This document shows positions 44,274-54,305 of a stretch of 64,000 nucleotides of DNA, one piece after another. Below the pieces are notes generated by a model. It was not told the origin of the DNA, did not search any database, and worked only from the letters and a program-made list of their open reading frames with translations. Origin of the DNA: Bhargavaea cecembensis (GTDB taxonomy: Bacteria; Bacillota; Bacilli; Bacillales_A; Planococcaceae). Both the position numbers and the translations under genes were made by a program. The stretch's first letter is position 1, and each line of letters opens with the position of its first letter. The stretch is from contig NZ_LN651372.1 in NCBI RefSeq assembly GCF_000826125.2, positions 511,952 through 575,951 of the forward strand, written 5' to 3'.

Positions 44274-45116
44274 TTATTGCTGTTGTTCCAGAAGTTCGAG
44301 GATCCGTTCCAGATCGTCATCGGTGAAGAACTCGATCTCGATCTTTCCCCGGTTTTTCGATTTCCGGATTGTCACGCTCGTTCCGAAGTAGTCGCGCAGT
44401 TCCGATTCCTTCTCCGTAATGAAGATATCCTTTTTCTCTTCTTTCGTTTCACGTGGAACATTGTCATTCATCCGCTGGACAAGAGCTTCCAGCTGGCGGA
44501 CGTTCAGCCCGTCGCTCACCGTCTTCTTGGCGAGCGGGACGATCTGCTGTTTATGTTTCAGGCCGAGAAGCGCCCGGCCGTGTCCCATCGACAGGACGCT
44601 GTCCGACAGCATCGCGCGGACTTCTTCCGGAAGTGCGAGGAGCCGGATATGGTTGGCGATGTGAGGACGGCTTTTGCCGAGGCGGAACGCAAGCTGCTCC
44701 TGGGTGAGCCCGAGATTCTCCATCAGCTGGCGGTAGGCCTCCGCCTCTTCGATCGGCGACAGATCCTCCCGCTGGAGGTTCTCGAGGATGGCGAGTTCCA
44801 TCATCTGCCGGTCGGTCATGTCCCGGACAACTGCAGGGATCGTGTCGAGTCCGGCCTTGCCGGAAGCCCGGAACCGGCGCTCGCCGACGACGATCTCATA
44901 CTTCTTGCCCTTTTTCCGGACGATGATCGGCTGGAGCACGCCGTGTTCCCGGACCGACTCCGTCAGTTCGGCCAAGCCGTCTTCGTCGAACACCTTCCGC
45001 GGCTGGTAGGGATTCGGCTTCAACAGTTTCAGGTCAAGCTGTTCCACGCTTTCGGACTGTTTCATCGACTCTCCGGGGAAAAGCGCATTGAGTCCCTTAC
45101 CTAACCCTTTCGCCAT
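44274..45116 (-). CDS. spo0J: Chromosome partition protein ParB/Spo0J
   Basis: A 280-residue CTP-dependent DNA clamp that loads at parS and recruits SMC. Motifs GERRFRASGKAGL (box II, CTP/arginine patch), helix-turn-helix TQEQLAFRLGKSRPHIANHIRLLALP, C-terminal dimerisation domain. Carries an internal parS-like site. Overlaps soj by 20 bases. Confidence 0.96.
   Translation of the reverse strand: MAKGLGKGLNALFPGESMKQSESVEQLDLKLLKPNPYQPRKVFDEDGLAELTESVREHGVLQPIIVRKKGKKYEIVVGERRFRASGKAGLDTIPAVVRDMTDRQMMELAILENLQREDLSPIEEAEAYRQLMENLGLTQEQLAFRLGKSRPHIANHIRLLALPEEVRAMLSDSVLSMGHGRALLGLKHKQQIVPLAKKTVSDGLNVRQLEALVQRMNDNVPRETKEEKKDIFITEKESELRDYFGTSVTIRKSKNRGKIEIEFFTDDDLERILELLEQQQ
44445..44460. other. 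parS: parS site inside spo0J
   Basis: CGTTTCACGTGGAACA matches the 16-bp parS consensus TGTTNCACGTGAAACA at 14 positions, around the central CACGTG. B. subtilis also has a parS within spo0J. Confidence 0.75.
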
Positions 45117-45870
45117 TATGGATCACTTCCTTCGCCAATTCTAGGTACACTTCAGCACCTCGGGACCTCGGATCGTAGATGATGATCGGCTCGCCGTGGC
45201 TCGGGGCTTCACTGAGCCTCACATTGCGCGCGATGATCGTGCTGTACACTTTGTCCTGGAAATACTTTTTCACTTCCTCGATGACCTGGATGCCAAGGTT
45301 TGTCCGGGCATCGAACATCGTCAGCAGGACCCCGTCGATCATCAGGTCCTGGTTGAGGTGTTTCTGGACAAGACGGATTGTGCTGAGCAGCTGGCTCAGG
45401 CCCTCGAGTGCATAGTACTCGCACTGGACGGGGATGATGAGCCCGTCGGAAGCCGTCAATGCGTTCAGCGTCAGCAGGCCGAGCGAAGGCGGGCAGTCGA
45501 TGATGATATAGTCGTAGTCGTCCCGCACTTCATCGAGCGCATGCTTGAGCCGCACTTCGCGTGAAATGGTGGAGACAAGTTCGATTTCGGCTCCGGCAAG
45601 AGAAATGGTCGCCGGAATGATGCTCAGATTGTCCACCGCCGTCGGCAGGACGGTGCTCCGGACATCGGCATCGTCAATCAGAATATCGTAAATGCAGTGA
45701 TGAACGTCGCCTTTGTTGACACCCACGCCGCTCGTTGCGTTGCCCTGCGGATCGGTATCGATCAGCAGCACTTTCTTGCCGAGATGGGCAAGGCACGCAC
45801 TTAGGTTGACAGATGTCGTCGTCTTCCCGACGCCGCCCTTCTGGTTGGCGATCGATATGATTCTTCCCAC
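45097..45870 (-). CDS. soj: Chromosome partition ATPase ParA/Soj
   Basis: A 257-residue deviant-Walker ATPase: KGGVGKTTTSVNLSACLA with signature lysine near residue 11. Works with Spo0J and also regulates DnaA. I start at the GTG at 45870 (GRIISIANQKGG follows); AGGTG lies upstream. An upstream in-frame extension of six codons is not conserved. Confidence 0.95.
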   Translation of the reverse strand: MGRIISIANQKGGVGKTTTSVNLSACLAHLGKKVLLIDTDPQGNATSGVGVNKGDVHHCIYDILIDDADVRSTVLPTAVDNLSIIPATISLAGAEIELVSTISREVRLKHALDEVRDDYDYIIIDCPPSLGLLTLNALTASDGLIIPVQCEYYALEGLSQLLSTIRLVQKHLNQDLMIDGVLLTMFDARTNLGIQVIEEVKKYFQDKVYSTIIARNVRLSEAPSHGEPIIIYDPRSRGAEVYLELAKEVIHNGERVR

Positions 45871-45983
45871 AATGCACCTGCTTTCCAACTGCTGTCGTTG
45901 CGGTAGTCTGCCGGGCCGGCCGGCAATTGAGTTTCCGTTGCTTCCATTCTATCAAAAAACTGTCCGTTTGCCTTTTGGGACGG

Positions 45984-46012
45984 AAAAAACTCCTGCCGGG
46001 ATACGGCAAGAG
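45984..46012 (-). terminator. Terminator of noc
   Basis: CTCCTGCCG (45990-45998) pairs with CGGCAAGAG (46004-46012) allowing one G-U pair; six-T tail on the minus strand. Confidence 0.75.
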
Positions 46013-46018
46013 AAAAAG

Positions 46019-46894
46019 TCACTTTTTCTTCGGAATCCTGACGGTGATCTTGTAAAAGTCTTCTTCGTCTTCTTCCTCGGTCTTCAGGCTGATGCCGCTT
46101 TGTTTGACGAGGGACAGCGACTGGCGGATTGTATTCAGGGCAATCCGGACATCCTTGCTGACCGCCTTGCGCCTCGTCTTCGGCTTTTTCTCTTCTTCCG
46201 CCTCCGCCTCTTCCTCTTCCGGGTCGAGAATCTCCCGGATCCGTTCTTCCAGCTGCTTGACGTTGTATTCCTGTTCTTTTATTTCATCGAATAGCTGAAG
46301 CTGGAGCGCCTCTTCCTTCAGAGTCAGCAGGGAGCGGGCATGGCGCTCCGATATCTGGCGGTCGAGGATTCCTCTTCGGACGGGATCGGGCAGCTTCAGG
46401 AGCCGGAGCTTGTTGGCCACAGTCGACTGTCCCTTTCCGAGCCGCTGGGCGAGTGCTTCCTGGGTGAGCGAGTGAAGCTTCAGCAGCTTGTCGTAGGCCA
46501 TCGCCTCCTCGATCGCCGTCAGCTCTTCACGCTGCAGGTTCTCGATGAGCGCGACGGAAGCGGTCTCCTTGTCATCCATGTCCCGGACGATTGCAGGCAC
46601 TTCCGGCCAGTTCAGCTTCTTCATCGCCCGGTATCGGCGCTCGCCCGCGATGATTTCGTATTTCCCATCCTCAATCGGTCTTACGACAATCGGCTGAATG
46701 ACACCGTGTATGTTGATCGTCCGAGCCAGCTCGTCGATTTTCTCTTCATCGAAGATCGTTCTCGGCTGGAATCGGTTCGGTATGATATCAGCGAGCGGAA
46801 TCTTGATGACATCCTCTGACCGCTCCGCTGCGTCCGTCTCAAGCAATTCTTCTTTTTCGTTGTTCCCGAAAAAACGTGAGAACGTGCTTTTCAA
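46019..46894 (-). CDS. noc: Nucleoid occlusion protein Noc
   Basis: A 291-residue ParB paralogue that spreads from ATTTCCCGGGAAAT-type sites and blocks FtsZ assembly over DNA. N-terminal membrane-targeting helix ([15 protein letters not shown]), [11 protein letters not shown] box, [30 protein letters not shown]-terminal acidic insert [13 protein letters not shown] prefer the TTG at 46894 (AGGGGGTG 6 bases upstream) to the GTG at 46903; it also restores the usual MK-SFSRFFG start. Confidence 0.94.
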   Translation of the reverse strand: MKSTFSRFFGNNEKEELLETDAAERSEDVIKIPLADIIPNRFQPRTIFDEEKIDELARTINIHGVIQPIVVRPIEDGKYEIIAGERRYRAMKKLNWPEVPAIVRDMDDKETASVALIENLQREELTAIEEAMAYDKLLKLHSLTQEALAQRLGKGQSTVANKLRLLKLPDPVRRGILDRQISERHARSLLTLKEEALQLQLFDEIKEQEYNVKQLEERIREILDPEEEEAEAEEEKKPKTRRKAVSKDVRIALNTIRQSLSLVKQSGISLKTEEEDEEDFYKITVRIPKKK

Positions 46895-46965
46895 ACCGGG
46901 CACCCCCTAGTGAACATCCTTGCTCCTTAAGTAATTCGATAGGCAGGCTGGAAATCCTTCAATGA

Positions 46966-46981
46966 TGTTCCACGTGGAACG
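46966..46981. other. parS: parS site between noc and rsmG
   Basis: TGTTCCACGTGGAACG matches the parS consensus at 14 of 16 positions and has a perfect 14-bp palindrome GTTCCACGTGGAAC. Confidence 0.8.
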
Positions 46982-46982
46982 G

Positions 46983-47702
46983 TCACTTCATGAGCGGCAG
47001 TTTTCCCGGTGTGCCCGGCTTTCTCGGGTATTTCTTCGGGGTCTTGGACACTTTGTCGAAAACGAAGATATTGCGTTCGCTTTCTTCGACGGGAAGAAGG
47101 AACGAGAATGAATCGTGCAGCCGGCCCCCGAGCGTCCGCACTGCGTATTCCGCTTCCTCGAGTTCTTCTCCGGCCGCTGCCGCCTTCATGGAGATGAACC
47201 GGCCGCCTTCCTTCACGAGCGGCAGGCAGAGTTCGGCGAGCACCGGCAGCCTGGCGACCGCACGGGCCGTGACGATGTCGAATGCCTCCCGGTATTGTGG
47301 ATTGCGTCCGGCCTCTTCCGCACGCGCGTGGACAAAACGGACATGGTCGAGTCCGAGTTCCTTGCCAAGCTCATCCAGGAACGTGATGCGCTTGTTTAGC
47401 GAATCAATGATCGTGACGCGCAGATCCGGGAAGCAGATTTTCAGCGGAATGCTCGGGAATCCTGCGCCTGCGCCGACATCGCAGATCGTGAGCGGACCGT
47501 CGAACGGCGTCCGGAATGCCAAGCTGACCGAGTCGAGGAAATGCTTCAGGTAAACCTGTTCCCGGTCGGTGATCGCAGTCAGGTTCATTTTCTCGTTCCA
47601 TTCGACGAGCAGTTCGAAGTAACGCCGGAACTGCCCGATCTGCCTCTCGCTGAGCTCGATGCCGTGCTCTGCCAGGTGGCGGATAAATTGTTCTTCATTC
47701 AT
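46983..47702 (-). CDS. rsmG: 16S rRNA (guanine-527 N7)-methyltransferase RsmG
   Basis: A 239-residue SAM-dependent enzyme: GxGxG motif [14 protein letters not shown], rRNA-contact loop [30 protein letters not shown]. Loss gives low-level streptomycin resistance in relatives. Start at 47702 (MNEEQF) preceded by GGAAGGGG. Confidence 0.96.
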   Translation of the reverse strand: MNEEQFIRHLAEHGIELSERQIGQFRRYFELLVEWNEKMNLTAITDREQVYLKHFLDSVSLAFRTPFDGPLTICDVGAGAGFPSIPLKICFPDLRVTIIDSLNKRITFLDELGKELGLDHVRFVHARAEEAGRNPQYREAFDIVTARAVARLPVLAELCLPLVKEGGRFISMKAAAAGEELEEAEYAVRTLGGRLHDSFSFLLPVEESERNIFVFDKVSKTPKKYPRKPGTPGKLPLMK

Positions 47703-47724
47703 GAGACGGTGCCCCTTCCATGGC

Positions 47725-47757
47725 ACGGGCCGATGCGAATCGTTCACATCGGCCCGT
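47725..47757. other. Hairpin between mnmG and rsmG
   Basis: Perfect 11-bp stem ACGGGCCGATG (47725-47735) with 47747-47757. It lacks a U-tract in the direction of the genes, so it may be a processing or stability hairpin rather than a terminator. Confidence 0.45.
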
Positions 47758-47768
47758 TCTTTTATGAT

Positions 47769-49658
47769 TCAGTTCGTGACTTTGGCGATTTTGCCGTGTT
47801 CGATATACACAAGGAGGATCGAGATGTCCGCCGGGTTCACCCCGGAGATCCGGGAAGCCTGCGCGATGGAGAGCGGGCGGACCTCCTTCAGGTTCTGGCG
47901 CGCTTCGGAGGCGATGCCCTGGATGGCGTCGTAATCGATGTCTTCCGGAATCTTTTTGTCTTCCATCTTTTTAAGGCGGTCCACTTGCTGCATCGACTTG
48001 TCGATATAGCCTTCGTACTTGATCTGGATTTCGACTTGTTCCTTCACGTCATCCGGAAGTTCCGCAGGCGGCGGGGTGACGCTGCCGATGAGCCCGTAAT
48101 GGATCTCCGGCCGTTTCAGAAGGTCGGAAGCATGGACGGCTTCCTTCAGTTCGGTGCCGCCGATCTCACGGATTGCTCCCTGAAGGGCTTCATCCGGTTT
48201 CAGGATGGTCGCGCGGAGACGGGCGATTTCCTCTTCGATCATCCGCTTTTTGCGGGTGAACGCCTCGTACCGCTCATTCCCCTGCATGCCGATGCGGTGG
48301 CCGAGCTCCGTCAGGCGGAGGTCGGCGTTGTCATGGCGGAGGAGAAGGCGGTATTCGGCACGGGAAGTGAGCAGCCGGTACGGTTCGTTCGTCCCTTTCG
48401 TCACGAGGTCATCGATGAGGACGCCGATATAGGCATCGGAGCGGCTCAGGATGATCTCGCCGCGGCCGAGCACCCGGGCGGCGGCATTGATGCCGGCCAT
48501 AATGCCCTGTGCGGCCGCTTCCTCGTATCCACTCGTCCCGTTGATCTGGCCTGCCGTATACAGACCGCGGATCCGCTTCGTCTCCAGCGTCGGCCAGAGC
48601 TGCGTCGGCACGATGGCATCGTATTCGATCGCATAGCCGGCGCGCATCATCTCCGCCTTTTCAAGCCCCGGGACCGTTTCGAGCAGGCGGCGCTGCACAT
48701 GCTCCGGAAGGCTTGTGGAAAGCCCCTGCACGTACACTTCGCGCGTATTGCGCCCTTCCGGCTCAAGGAAGATCTGATGACGCGGCTTATCGGAGAACCG
48801 GACGATCTTATCTTCGATCGACGGGCAGTAGCGCGGCCCTTTCCCTTTGATCATGCCCGAATACATCGGGGAAAGATGCAGGTTTTCATTGATGGCCTCA
48901 TGTGTTTCGGCCGTCGTATACGTCAGCCAGCACGGCAGCTGGTCGGTGATGAATTCGGTCGTCTCATAGCTGAACGCCCGCGGTTCCTCGTCGCCCGGCT
49001 GGATTTCGGTCTTGCTGTAGTCGATCGTCCGGCTGTTGACGCGAGGCGGCGTACCGGTCTTGAACCGGACCATGTCAAAGCCGAGTTCCTCGAGGTTTTC
49101 CGCCAGGCCGATCGACGGCTGCTGGTGGTTCGGGCCGCTTGAGTATTTGAGGTCGCCGATGATGATTTCCCCGCGGAGAAACGTGCCCGTCGTGACGACG
49201 ACCGTTTCCGCGCGGTAGACGGCGCCGACCTGCGTGATGAGGCCTTTCACTTCGCCGTTCTCGACGATGAGTTCCTCGACGATCCCCTGATGGAGCGAAA
49301 GATGTTCCTGTTCCTCGAGCATCCGCTTCATTTCCTGTTGATAAAGCACTTTGTCCGCCTGTGCCCGGAGTGCCCGGACGGCAGGCCCTTTTCCTGTGTT
49401 CAGCATGCGCATCTGGATATGCGTCTTATCGATGACTTTCCCCATCGCGCCTCCGAGCGCGTCGATTTCGCGGACGACGATCCCTTTCGCCGGCCCGCCG
49501 ATCGACGGGTTGCACGGCATGAAGGCGATCATGTCGAGGTTCATCGTGAGGATCAGCGTCGATGCGCCCATCTTTGCGGAGGCCAGTCCGGCTTCCACGC
49601 CGGCATGCCCCGCTCCGATGACGATTACGTCGAACTTGCCTGCTTCGAATTGCGGCAT
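47769..49658 (-). CDS. mnmG: tRNA uridine-5-carboxymethylaminomethyl synthesis enzyme MnmG (GidA)
   Basis: A 629-residue FAD protein that, with MnmE, builds the (c)mnm5 group on wobble U34. FAD motif [16 protein letters not shown]; catalytic Cys segments LPCWLTYT and [12 protein letters not shown]-terminal tRNA-binding helical domain. The ATG at 49658 is preferred to the GTG at 49667 from AGGAAGG spacing. Confidence 0.96.
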   Translation of the reverse strand: MPQFEAGKFDVIVIGAGHAGVEAGLASAKMGASTLILTMNLDMIAFMPCNPSIGGPAKGIVVREIDALGGAMGKVIDKTHIQMRMLNTGKGPAVRALRAQADKVLYQQEMKRMLEEQEHLSLHQGIVEELIVENGEVKGLITQVGAVYRAETVVVTTGTFLRGEIIIGDLKYSSGPNHQQPSIGLAENLEELGFDMVRFKTGTPPRVNSRTIDYSKTEIQPGDEEPRAFSYETTEFITDQLPCWLTYTTAETHEAINENLHLSPMYSGMIKGKGPRYCPSIEDKIVRFSDKPRHQIFLEPEGRNTREVYVQGLSTSLPEHVQRRLLETVPGLEKAEMMRAGYAIEYDAIVPTQLWPTLETKRIRGLYTAGQINGTSGYEEAAAQGIMAGINAAARVLGRGEIILSRSDAYIGVLIDDLVTKGTNEPYRLLTSRAEYRLLLRHDNADLRLTELGHRIGMQGNERYEAFTRKKRMIEEEIARLRATILKPDEALQGAIREIGGTELKEAVHASDLLKRPEIHYGLIGSVTPPPAELPDDVKEQVEIQIKYEGYIDKSMQQVDRLKKMEDKKIPEDIDYDAIQGIASEARQNLKEVRPLSIAQASRISGVNPADISILLVYIEHGKIAKVTN

Positions 49659-49715
49659 GTTCGTCACCCTTCCTAATTTAAGAATATATGAAGCCGGCCT
49701 GATGCCGGCAGTTCG

Positions 49716-51101
49716 TTATTTTCCAAGGCAAAACTGAGAGAATAATTCGTTGATGAGGCTGTCCTGGACCGTGTCCCCGATGATTTCACCGAGGATTTCC
49801 CAGGCGCGCGTCACATCGATCTGCACGATGTCGACCGGCACGCCCGCCTCTGCTCCGTCGATCGCATCCCGGACAGACTGGCGTGCGCTGTGGAGAAGCG
49901 AGACGTGGCGCGCATTGGACACGTAGGTCATGTCCTGCGAGCCGGTGTGCCCTTCAAAGAACATCGAGGCGATCGCTTCCTCCAGCTCATCGACCCCTTC
50001 GTCACGGGTGAGCGAGGTGGTGACGAGCCGGGCGCCTTCCGCCTGTTTCCGGACTTTTTCAAAGTCGAGCTTCTGCGGGAGGTCGGTCTTGTTCGCCACA
50101 ATGATGACGTCCATTCCCCGAACCGCTTCAAACAGCCGGATATCTTCTTCGGCGAGTTCCTCGGAGCTGTTCAGGACGAGCAGGATGAGATCCGCTTCCT
50201 TCAGCACTTTCCGGGAGCGCTCGACGCCGATCCGTTCGACGATGTCCTCGGTCTCCCGGATCCCCGCCGTATCGACAAGCTTCAGCGGCACGCCGCGGAC
50301 ATTGACATATTCCTCGATGATGTCCCGCGTCGTCCCGGCAATGTCCGTGACGATCGCCTTGTTCTCCTGCAGCAGACTGTTGAGGAGCGATGACTTGCCG
50401 ACGTTCGGCCGGCCGATGATGGCGGTGGAGAGGCCTTCGCGGAGGATTTTCCCCTGGCCCGATGTCCGGATGAGCTTGTCGATCTCCGACTCCACCCATG
50501 CGCACTTTTCGATGAGCACCGGAAGCGTCATTTCTTCCACATCATCGTATTCCGGATAGTCGATGTTCACCTCGACCTGCGCGAGCGTATCAAGGAGCGC
50601 CTGGCGGAGGCTGCCGATCAGCCGGGACAGCCGGCCTTCCATCTGGCCGAGCGCCACGTCCATCGCCCGGTCCGTCTTCGCACGGATCAGGTCGATCACC
50701 GCTTCAGCCTGGGACAGGTCAACCCGCCCGTTCAGGAACGCCCGTTTCGTGAATTCGCCGGGTTCCGCCATACGGGCGCCGCTCCTGAGCACGAGCTCCA
50801 GCACCCGGTTCACCGATACGAGGCCGCCGTGGCAATTGATCTCCACGACGTCTTCGCGCGTGAACGTCTTCGGCGCCTTCATGAGCGACACCATCACTTC
50901 TTCCGCGACGGAACCGGTTTCCGGGTCGAGAAGATGCCCGTAGTGGATCGTGTGGGAGGCCATCGACGACAGCGGCTTCCCCGAAGGTGCGCGGAACAGC
51001 TTGTCCGTGATGGCGACCGCTTCATCCCCGCTCAGGCGGACGATCGCAATCGCCCCTTCGCCCATCGGTGTGGATATCGCCGCTATCGTATCAAATTCCA
51101 T
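49716..51101 (-). CDS. mnmE: tRNA modification GTPase MnmE (TrmE)
   Basis: A 461-residue K+-dependent GTPase. N-terminal folate-binding domain (1-118), helical domain, G domain about 222-380 with [23 protein letters not shown] and NKTD, C-terminal FCLGK carrying the essential Cys. Start at 51101 has AAAGGGTGG upstream. The leader holds paired DnaA boxes. Confidence 0.96.
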   Translation of the reverse strand: MEFDTIAAISTPMGEGAIAIVRLSGDEAVAITDKLFRAPSGKPLSSMASHTIHYGHLLDPETGSVAEEVMVSLMKAPKTFTREDVVEINCHGGLVSVNRVLELVLRSGARMAEPGEFTKRAFLNGRVDLSQAEAVIDLIRAKTDRAMDVALGQMEGRLSRLIGSLRQALLDTLAQVEVNIDYPEYDDVEEMTLPVLIEKCAWVESEIDKLIRTSGQGKILREGLSTAIIGRPNVGKSSLLNSLLQENKAIVTDIAGTTRDIIEEYVNVRGVPLKLVDTAGIRETEDIVERIGVERSRKVLKEADLILLVLNSSEELAEEDIRLFEAVRGMDVIIVANKTDLPQKLDFEKVRKQAEGARLVTTSLTRDEGVDELEEAIASMFFEGHTGSQDMTYVSNARHVSLLHSARQSVRDAIDGAEAGVPVDIVQIDVTRAWEILGEIIGDTVQDSLINELFSQFCLGK

Positions 51102-51124
51102 TGAGGCCACCCTTTCTTTCCTGA

Positions 51125-51142
51125 TTGTCCACATGTGGATAA
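51125..51142. promoter_or_regulatory. Abutting inverted DnaA boxes in the mnmE leader
   Basis: TTGTCCACA (51125-51133, one mismatch) abuts TGTGGATAA (51134-51142, exact in reverse). They lie between the mnmE promoter and its start codon. The trmE upstream region is a DnaA-binding cluster in B. subtilis. Confidence 0.75.
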
Positions 51143-51169
51143 CCGGAAATCGACACGGTTATCTAACGT

Positions 51170-51199
51170 ATTATAGTACCATAAACGCCTCCATTTCAA
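51170..51199 (-). promoter_or_regulatory. Sigma-A promoter of mnmE
   Basis: TTGAAA (51194-51199), 18 bases, TATAAT (51170-51175) on the minus strand. Confidence 0.75.
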
Positions 51200-51275
51200 A
51201 AGTGGCGGTTTCCGGAAATGTTTGCTGTCTGCCGAATACACGTCCGGGAAAGCGGATCGCGCCGGATAAAAGTGC

Positions 51276-51308
51276 AAAAAGACCGGGCAGCACGGCGGCT
51301 GCCCGGTC
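51276..51308 (-). terminator. Terminator of yidC-jag
   Basis: GACCGGGCAG (51281-51290) pairs with 51299-51308; TTTTTG tail on the minus strand, so mnmE is separately transcribed. Confidence 0.85.
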
Positions 51309-51324
51309 TCCAAGCTTAGGTGAT

Positions 51325-52197
51325 TCACTTATGCGGCTCGATCACAAGATGGCGGTGAGGTTCCCTGCCTTCCGAACGGGTGTCGACATCAAACCGCTCC
51401 GACAGAGCGTTGTGGATGATCTTGCGTTCGCCGGCAGGCATCGGTTCGAGGGCGATCCGCTGTCCGGTCCGGACGGCCTGGTCGGCCTTCCGCTCCGCAA
51501 GTTCCTCAAGCGTCTCTTTCCGCCTTGCCCGGTAGTCCCCGGCATCGACGGACACGAGAAGGAACTGCTTCGCCTTGTTGTTGGCGACAACCTGGACGAG
51601 TTGCTGGAGCGCGTTCAGCGTCTGCCCGCGCTTCCCGATGAGCAGTGCGGCGTCGGGGCTTTCCAGCCGGAATTCAAGGTTCTTCCCGTCCAGCATATGA
51701 AACACGTGAACGTCCTTTGCACCCATCTCCGAAGCGACGGCTTTCAGGTAGTCCGCCGTCTCCTCGATGGCTTCGTCCAGCCGGCGGATCTCTTCTCCGG
51801 GACCATCCCCGTCCGGCTCATCCTGTTCATCCGGGCGGACCGGCTCGAGCGGCTCTGTCGGAACGACCGGGATGACCGGCCCTTTCGCCTCGTCCCCGCT
51901 GTCGTCGGACAGTTCCGGAATGTCCGGATCCACCGTCTCATGCTTTGCGATCATAGGGCTCTGTTCTTCTGCGGCATCTTTTTCCGTTCCGGACGGGACC
52001 GGATCAGGGTCTGAGGCTGCAATGTCGAAAACGGCCGAGACGCGCACCTTGGCGTCCTTTGCACCGAATCCGAAAAACCCTTTTTTGCCTTCGTCAATGA
52101 CGTCGATTACCACTTCTTCACGGGCGAGGCCGAGTTCGTTCAGCGCATTCGAGACTGCCTGTTCGACCGTGGCACCCGTTGCGACCGTCTGCTTCAT
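51325..52197 (-). CDS. jag: RNA-binding protein Jag/KhpB (SpoIIIJ-associated)
   Basis: A 290-residue protein: Jag_N domain (1-52), a long acidic low-complexity linker (about 60-140), KH domain about 140-215 and R3H about 216-280 (IALEPMPAGERKIIHNAL). Regulates cell elongation and division with KhpA. Overlaps yidC by 4 bases. Confidence 0.94.
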   Translation of the reverse strand: MKQTVATGATVEQAVSNALNELGLAREEVVIDVIDEGKKGFFGFGAKDAKVRVSAVFDIAASDPDPVPSGTEKDAAEEQSPMIAKHETVDPDIPELSDDSGDEAKGPVIPVVPTEPLEPVRPDEQDEPDGDGPGEEIRRLDEAIEETADYLKAVASEMGAKDVHVFHMLDGKNLEFRLESPDAALLIGKRGQTLNALQQLVQVVANNKAKQFLLVSVDAGDYRARRKETLEELAERKADQAVRTGQRIALEPMPAGERKIIHNALSERFDVDTRSEGREPHRHLVIEPHK

Positions 52198-53060
52198 TTT
52201 TTCTTACCTCCCGAGTTGGGGCCGCCTTTCTTCCCGCCTTTGCCTTTTGCGGCAGCCGGCTGACCGGCAGGCTTTCCGGAAGGCCGGCTTCCCCTGCTGT
52301 TCGCCGCGGCAACCGCGGCCGGTTCCGGTTTCTTCTCCCACGGCTTGTACAGGAACAGGTTCGTGATGAACGAGATGATGTTCCCGACAATCCAGTAGAG
52401 CGTAAGCGCCGCCGGCAGGATTGTACCGATGAAGAAGATCATGACCGGCATGAAGTACATCATGACCTTCATCTGCGGATTGTCCATCGCAGGGCCCGTG
52501 CGCAGCACGATGAACTGCATGGCCGCAGCGAGGAATGCGAGGATGACGCTCGGCTCGGCGAGATTAACTCCGAGGAATGTTCCGACCTCGATGCCCGGTG
52601 TGGCGTTCATCCGGCTGATCGCATGGTAGAACCCGATAAGGATCGGCATCTGGACGATCACCGGGAAGCAGCCGGCGGCCGGGTTGACTTTCCGCTCCGA
52701 CAGCAGCTGCTGGAACTCCTGCTGGTACTTCTGCTGAGTGACGGCGTCTTTCGACTTGTATTTTGCCTGGAGCGCCTTGATCTCCGGCTGGATCTCCTGC
52801 ATCCGCTTCGAGCTCTGCGTCTGTTTGACCATGAGCGGCAGAAGCACGAGGCGGATGATGATCGTCACGGCGATGATTCCGAGCCCGTATGTGCCGAGCA
52901 GGTTTTTGAATGCCGTGATGACGGAGACGAGCGGCCAGATGATGAAGCGGTTCCAGAACCCTTCGCTGTCCGCGTAGATCGGTTCCTTGAACTCGGTGCA
53001 TCCCGCAAGGAATGAAGCGAGCAGGGCGACCATGAGGACGAGCAGCAACTTCTTCTTCAA
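52194..53060 (-). CDS. yidC: Membrane protein insertase YidC (SpoIIIJ type)
   Basis: A 288-residue lipoprotein insertase: signal peptide with lipobox FLAGC (Cys21), five TM helices, hydrophilic-groove Arg in TIIIRLVLLPLM. C-terminal tail rich in Lys/Gly/Pro. Start is TTG at 53060 behind GGGGGAAC. Confidence 0.95.
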   Translation of the reverse strand: MKKKLLLVLMVALLASFLAGCTEFKEPIYADSEGFWNRFIIWPLVSVITAFKNLLGTYGLGIIAVTIIIRLVLLPLMVKQTQSSKRMQEIQPEIKALQAKYKSKDAVTQQKYQQEFQQLLSERKVNPAAGCFPVIVQMPILIGFYHAISRMNATPGIEVGTFLGVNLAEPSVILAFLAAAMQFIVLRTGPAMDNPQMKVMMYFMPVMIFFIGTILPAALTLYWIVGNIISFITNLFLYKPWEKKPEPAAVAAANSRGSRPSGKPAGQPAAAKGKGGKKGGPNSGGKKK

Positions 53061-53155
53061 AATCGTTCCCCCAGACTGATATCTTTCCTTATATGATTCT
53101 GTCGGACGGAGTCCCGCCCTTTCCCTCCATCGTACCACGGGGACGGCCGGAGGTT

Positions 53156-53500
53156 CTACTTCTTTCTCAGCACCTTCGCGATACGCATCACGTGGATCAG
53201 GCTTTTTTTCGATGTGTGAAAATCGAAGGCCGCCGCCTGGTGGCGGGCGATGATGATATAGTCCATATCCGGCCGGAGCTCGTCCTTCAGTTCATGGACC
53301 GCCTGGCGGACGTACCGCTTGATGCGGTTGCGCGTCACCGCGTTTCCGATCTTTTTGGAAACGGAGATCCCGATGCGGAACTCTTCCTGGCCCTCTTTCC
53401 GCAGCGAATAAATGACGAACTGCCGGTTTGCGAAAGACTTACCTTTCTTGAACACCTGCTGAAAATCCTCGTTCTTCTTGACCCGCTGGTGTTTATTCAT
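53156..53500 (-). CDS. rnpA: Ribonuclease P protein component
   Basis: A 114-residue basic protein with the RNR box [14 protein letters not shown]. Start at 53500 behind AGGTGGG. Helps the catalytic RNA process pre-tRNA 5' ends. Confidence 0.96.
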   Translation of the reverse strand: MNKHQRVKKNEDFQQVFKKGKSFANRQFVIYSLRKEGQEEFRIGISVSKKIGNAVTRNRIKRYVRQAVHELKDELRPDMDYIIIARHQAAAFDFHTSKKSLIHVMRIAKVLRKK

Positions 53501-53589
53501 ATTCCACACCCACCTGATTGTTTATTGTTCATCGGATATTGGTCCGGACACTCGCTCGTCCCTCATTTCAGCCGAATACGGGCTAAACG

Positions 53590-53619
53590 AAAAAAAAGAC
53601 CACTGAAGTGATTCAGTGG
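53590..53619 (-). terminator. Terminator or attenuator after rpmH
   Basis: CCACTGAA (53600-53607) pairs with 53612-53619; U8 tail on the minus strand. It probably reduces rnpA relative to rpmH. Confidence 0.8.
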
Positions 53620-53621
53620 AC

Positions 53622-53756
53622 TTATGCCGAAAGGACTTTTCTGCCTTTGCGGCGGCGTGCTGCGATGACGCGGCGGCCGCTCTTTGTTTTCATGCGTGCG
53701 CGGAATCCGTGTACTTTGCTGTGCTTGCGTTTATTTGGTTGGTACGTGCGTTTCAT
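53622..53756 (-). CDS. rpmH: 50S ribosomal protein L34
   Basis: A 44-residue protein starting [19 protein letters not shown] and ending [11 protein letters not shown], full length for L34. AGGAGGTG lies upstream of the ATG at 53756. Conserved first gene left of oriC. Confidence 0.97.
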   Translation of the reverse strand: MKRTYQPNKRKHSKVHGFRARMKTKSGRRVIAARRRKGRKVLSA

Positions 53757-53806
53757 CTATAAGACACCTCCTGGTCGTTGCCGATTAACTTCAAACAGTC
53801 TTGTAT

Positions 53807-53835
53807 ATTATAAATGAGCGGGCCGCACCTGTCAA
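53807..53835 (-). promoter_or_regulatory. Consensus sigma-A promoter of rpmH
   Basis: TTGACA (53830-53835), 17 bases, TATAAT (53807-53812): a perfect match, as expected for a ribosomal-protein gene. Confidence 0.9.
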
Positions 53836-53939
53836 CTGTCCCCAGGTGAATCGGAACGTTGCCGATCGCTCCGCTGCTCTTTCTTCCTCCAGCCGTTTCC
53901 CGTCCGTTTCTCCTCCCTCCTCGGGACTTTTTCATTCCA

Positions 53940-54300
53940 ACAAGTTATCCACGGCTTGCCCGGACCCCCTGTGGGCGCCGTTCGACAAGAAAAAAGTTAT
54001 GCACACCATTTATCGACAAGTTTCGCACAGCTCCACGCCCTGTGGATAAGCAGTTTGTGCACAGTTTCGGGCCGTGTGGATAAGTCCCTTGAAGTGTTGT
54101 GCTTTCCGGTTTTTTTTGTTACGATGTTGGAGCATAACTTTTCGCCGGAAGAAGCCGGTTAAATTCTTATCCACAATTGTTAATATGTTGTGGATAATTT
54201 TTTCCGCGTTTTTTGACAACTGCTGTCCACAGCCTGTGGATTTGTGCGCAAATCCGCCGGCGTGAATAATATTCCGACAAAATAATCTGCAAAGGAGGCT
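53940..54300. other. oriC: oriC, dnaA-upstream DnaA-box cluster
   Basis: Exact DnaA boxes at 54041-54049, 54075-54083 and 54189-54197 (reverse) and 54167-54175 (forward); near boxes at 53945-53953, 54010-54018 and 54236-54244. This is the upstream half of a bipartite Bacillus-type origin; the unwinding half lies after dnaA. AT-rich tracts near 54107-54140 and 54190-54220. Confidence 0.92.
54097..54125 (+). promoter_or_regulatory. Probable dnaA promoter
   Basis: TTGTGC (54097-54102), 17 bases, TACGAT (54120-54125), embedded among DnaA boxes, consistent with autoregulation. Confidence 0.6.
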
Positions 54301-54305
54301 GTGTG

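Noticed and set aside
47541..49142. 533-residue open frame antisense to mnmG
   Set aside because: mnmG carries all family motifs; the antisense frame has none.
51702..51717. parS-like AACACGTGAA inside jag
   Set aside because: Only the CACGTG core and a few flanking bases match; five or more mismatches to the 16-bp consensus.
54303..54305. GTG as dnaA start
   Set aside because: Only 4 bases from the AAAGGAGG; the adjacent TTG has better spacing and matches the family N-terminus. The difference is one residue.
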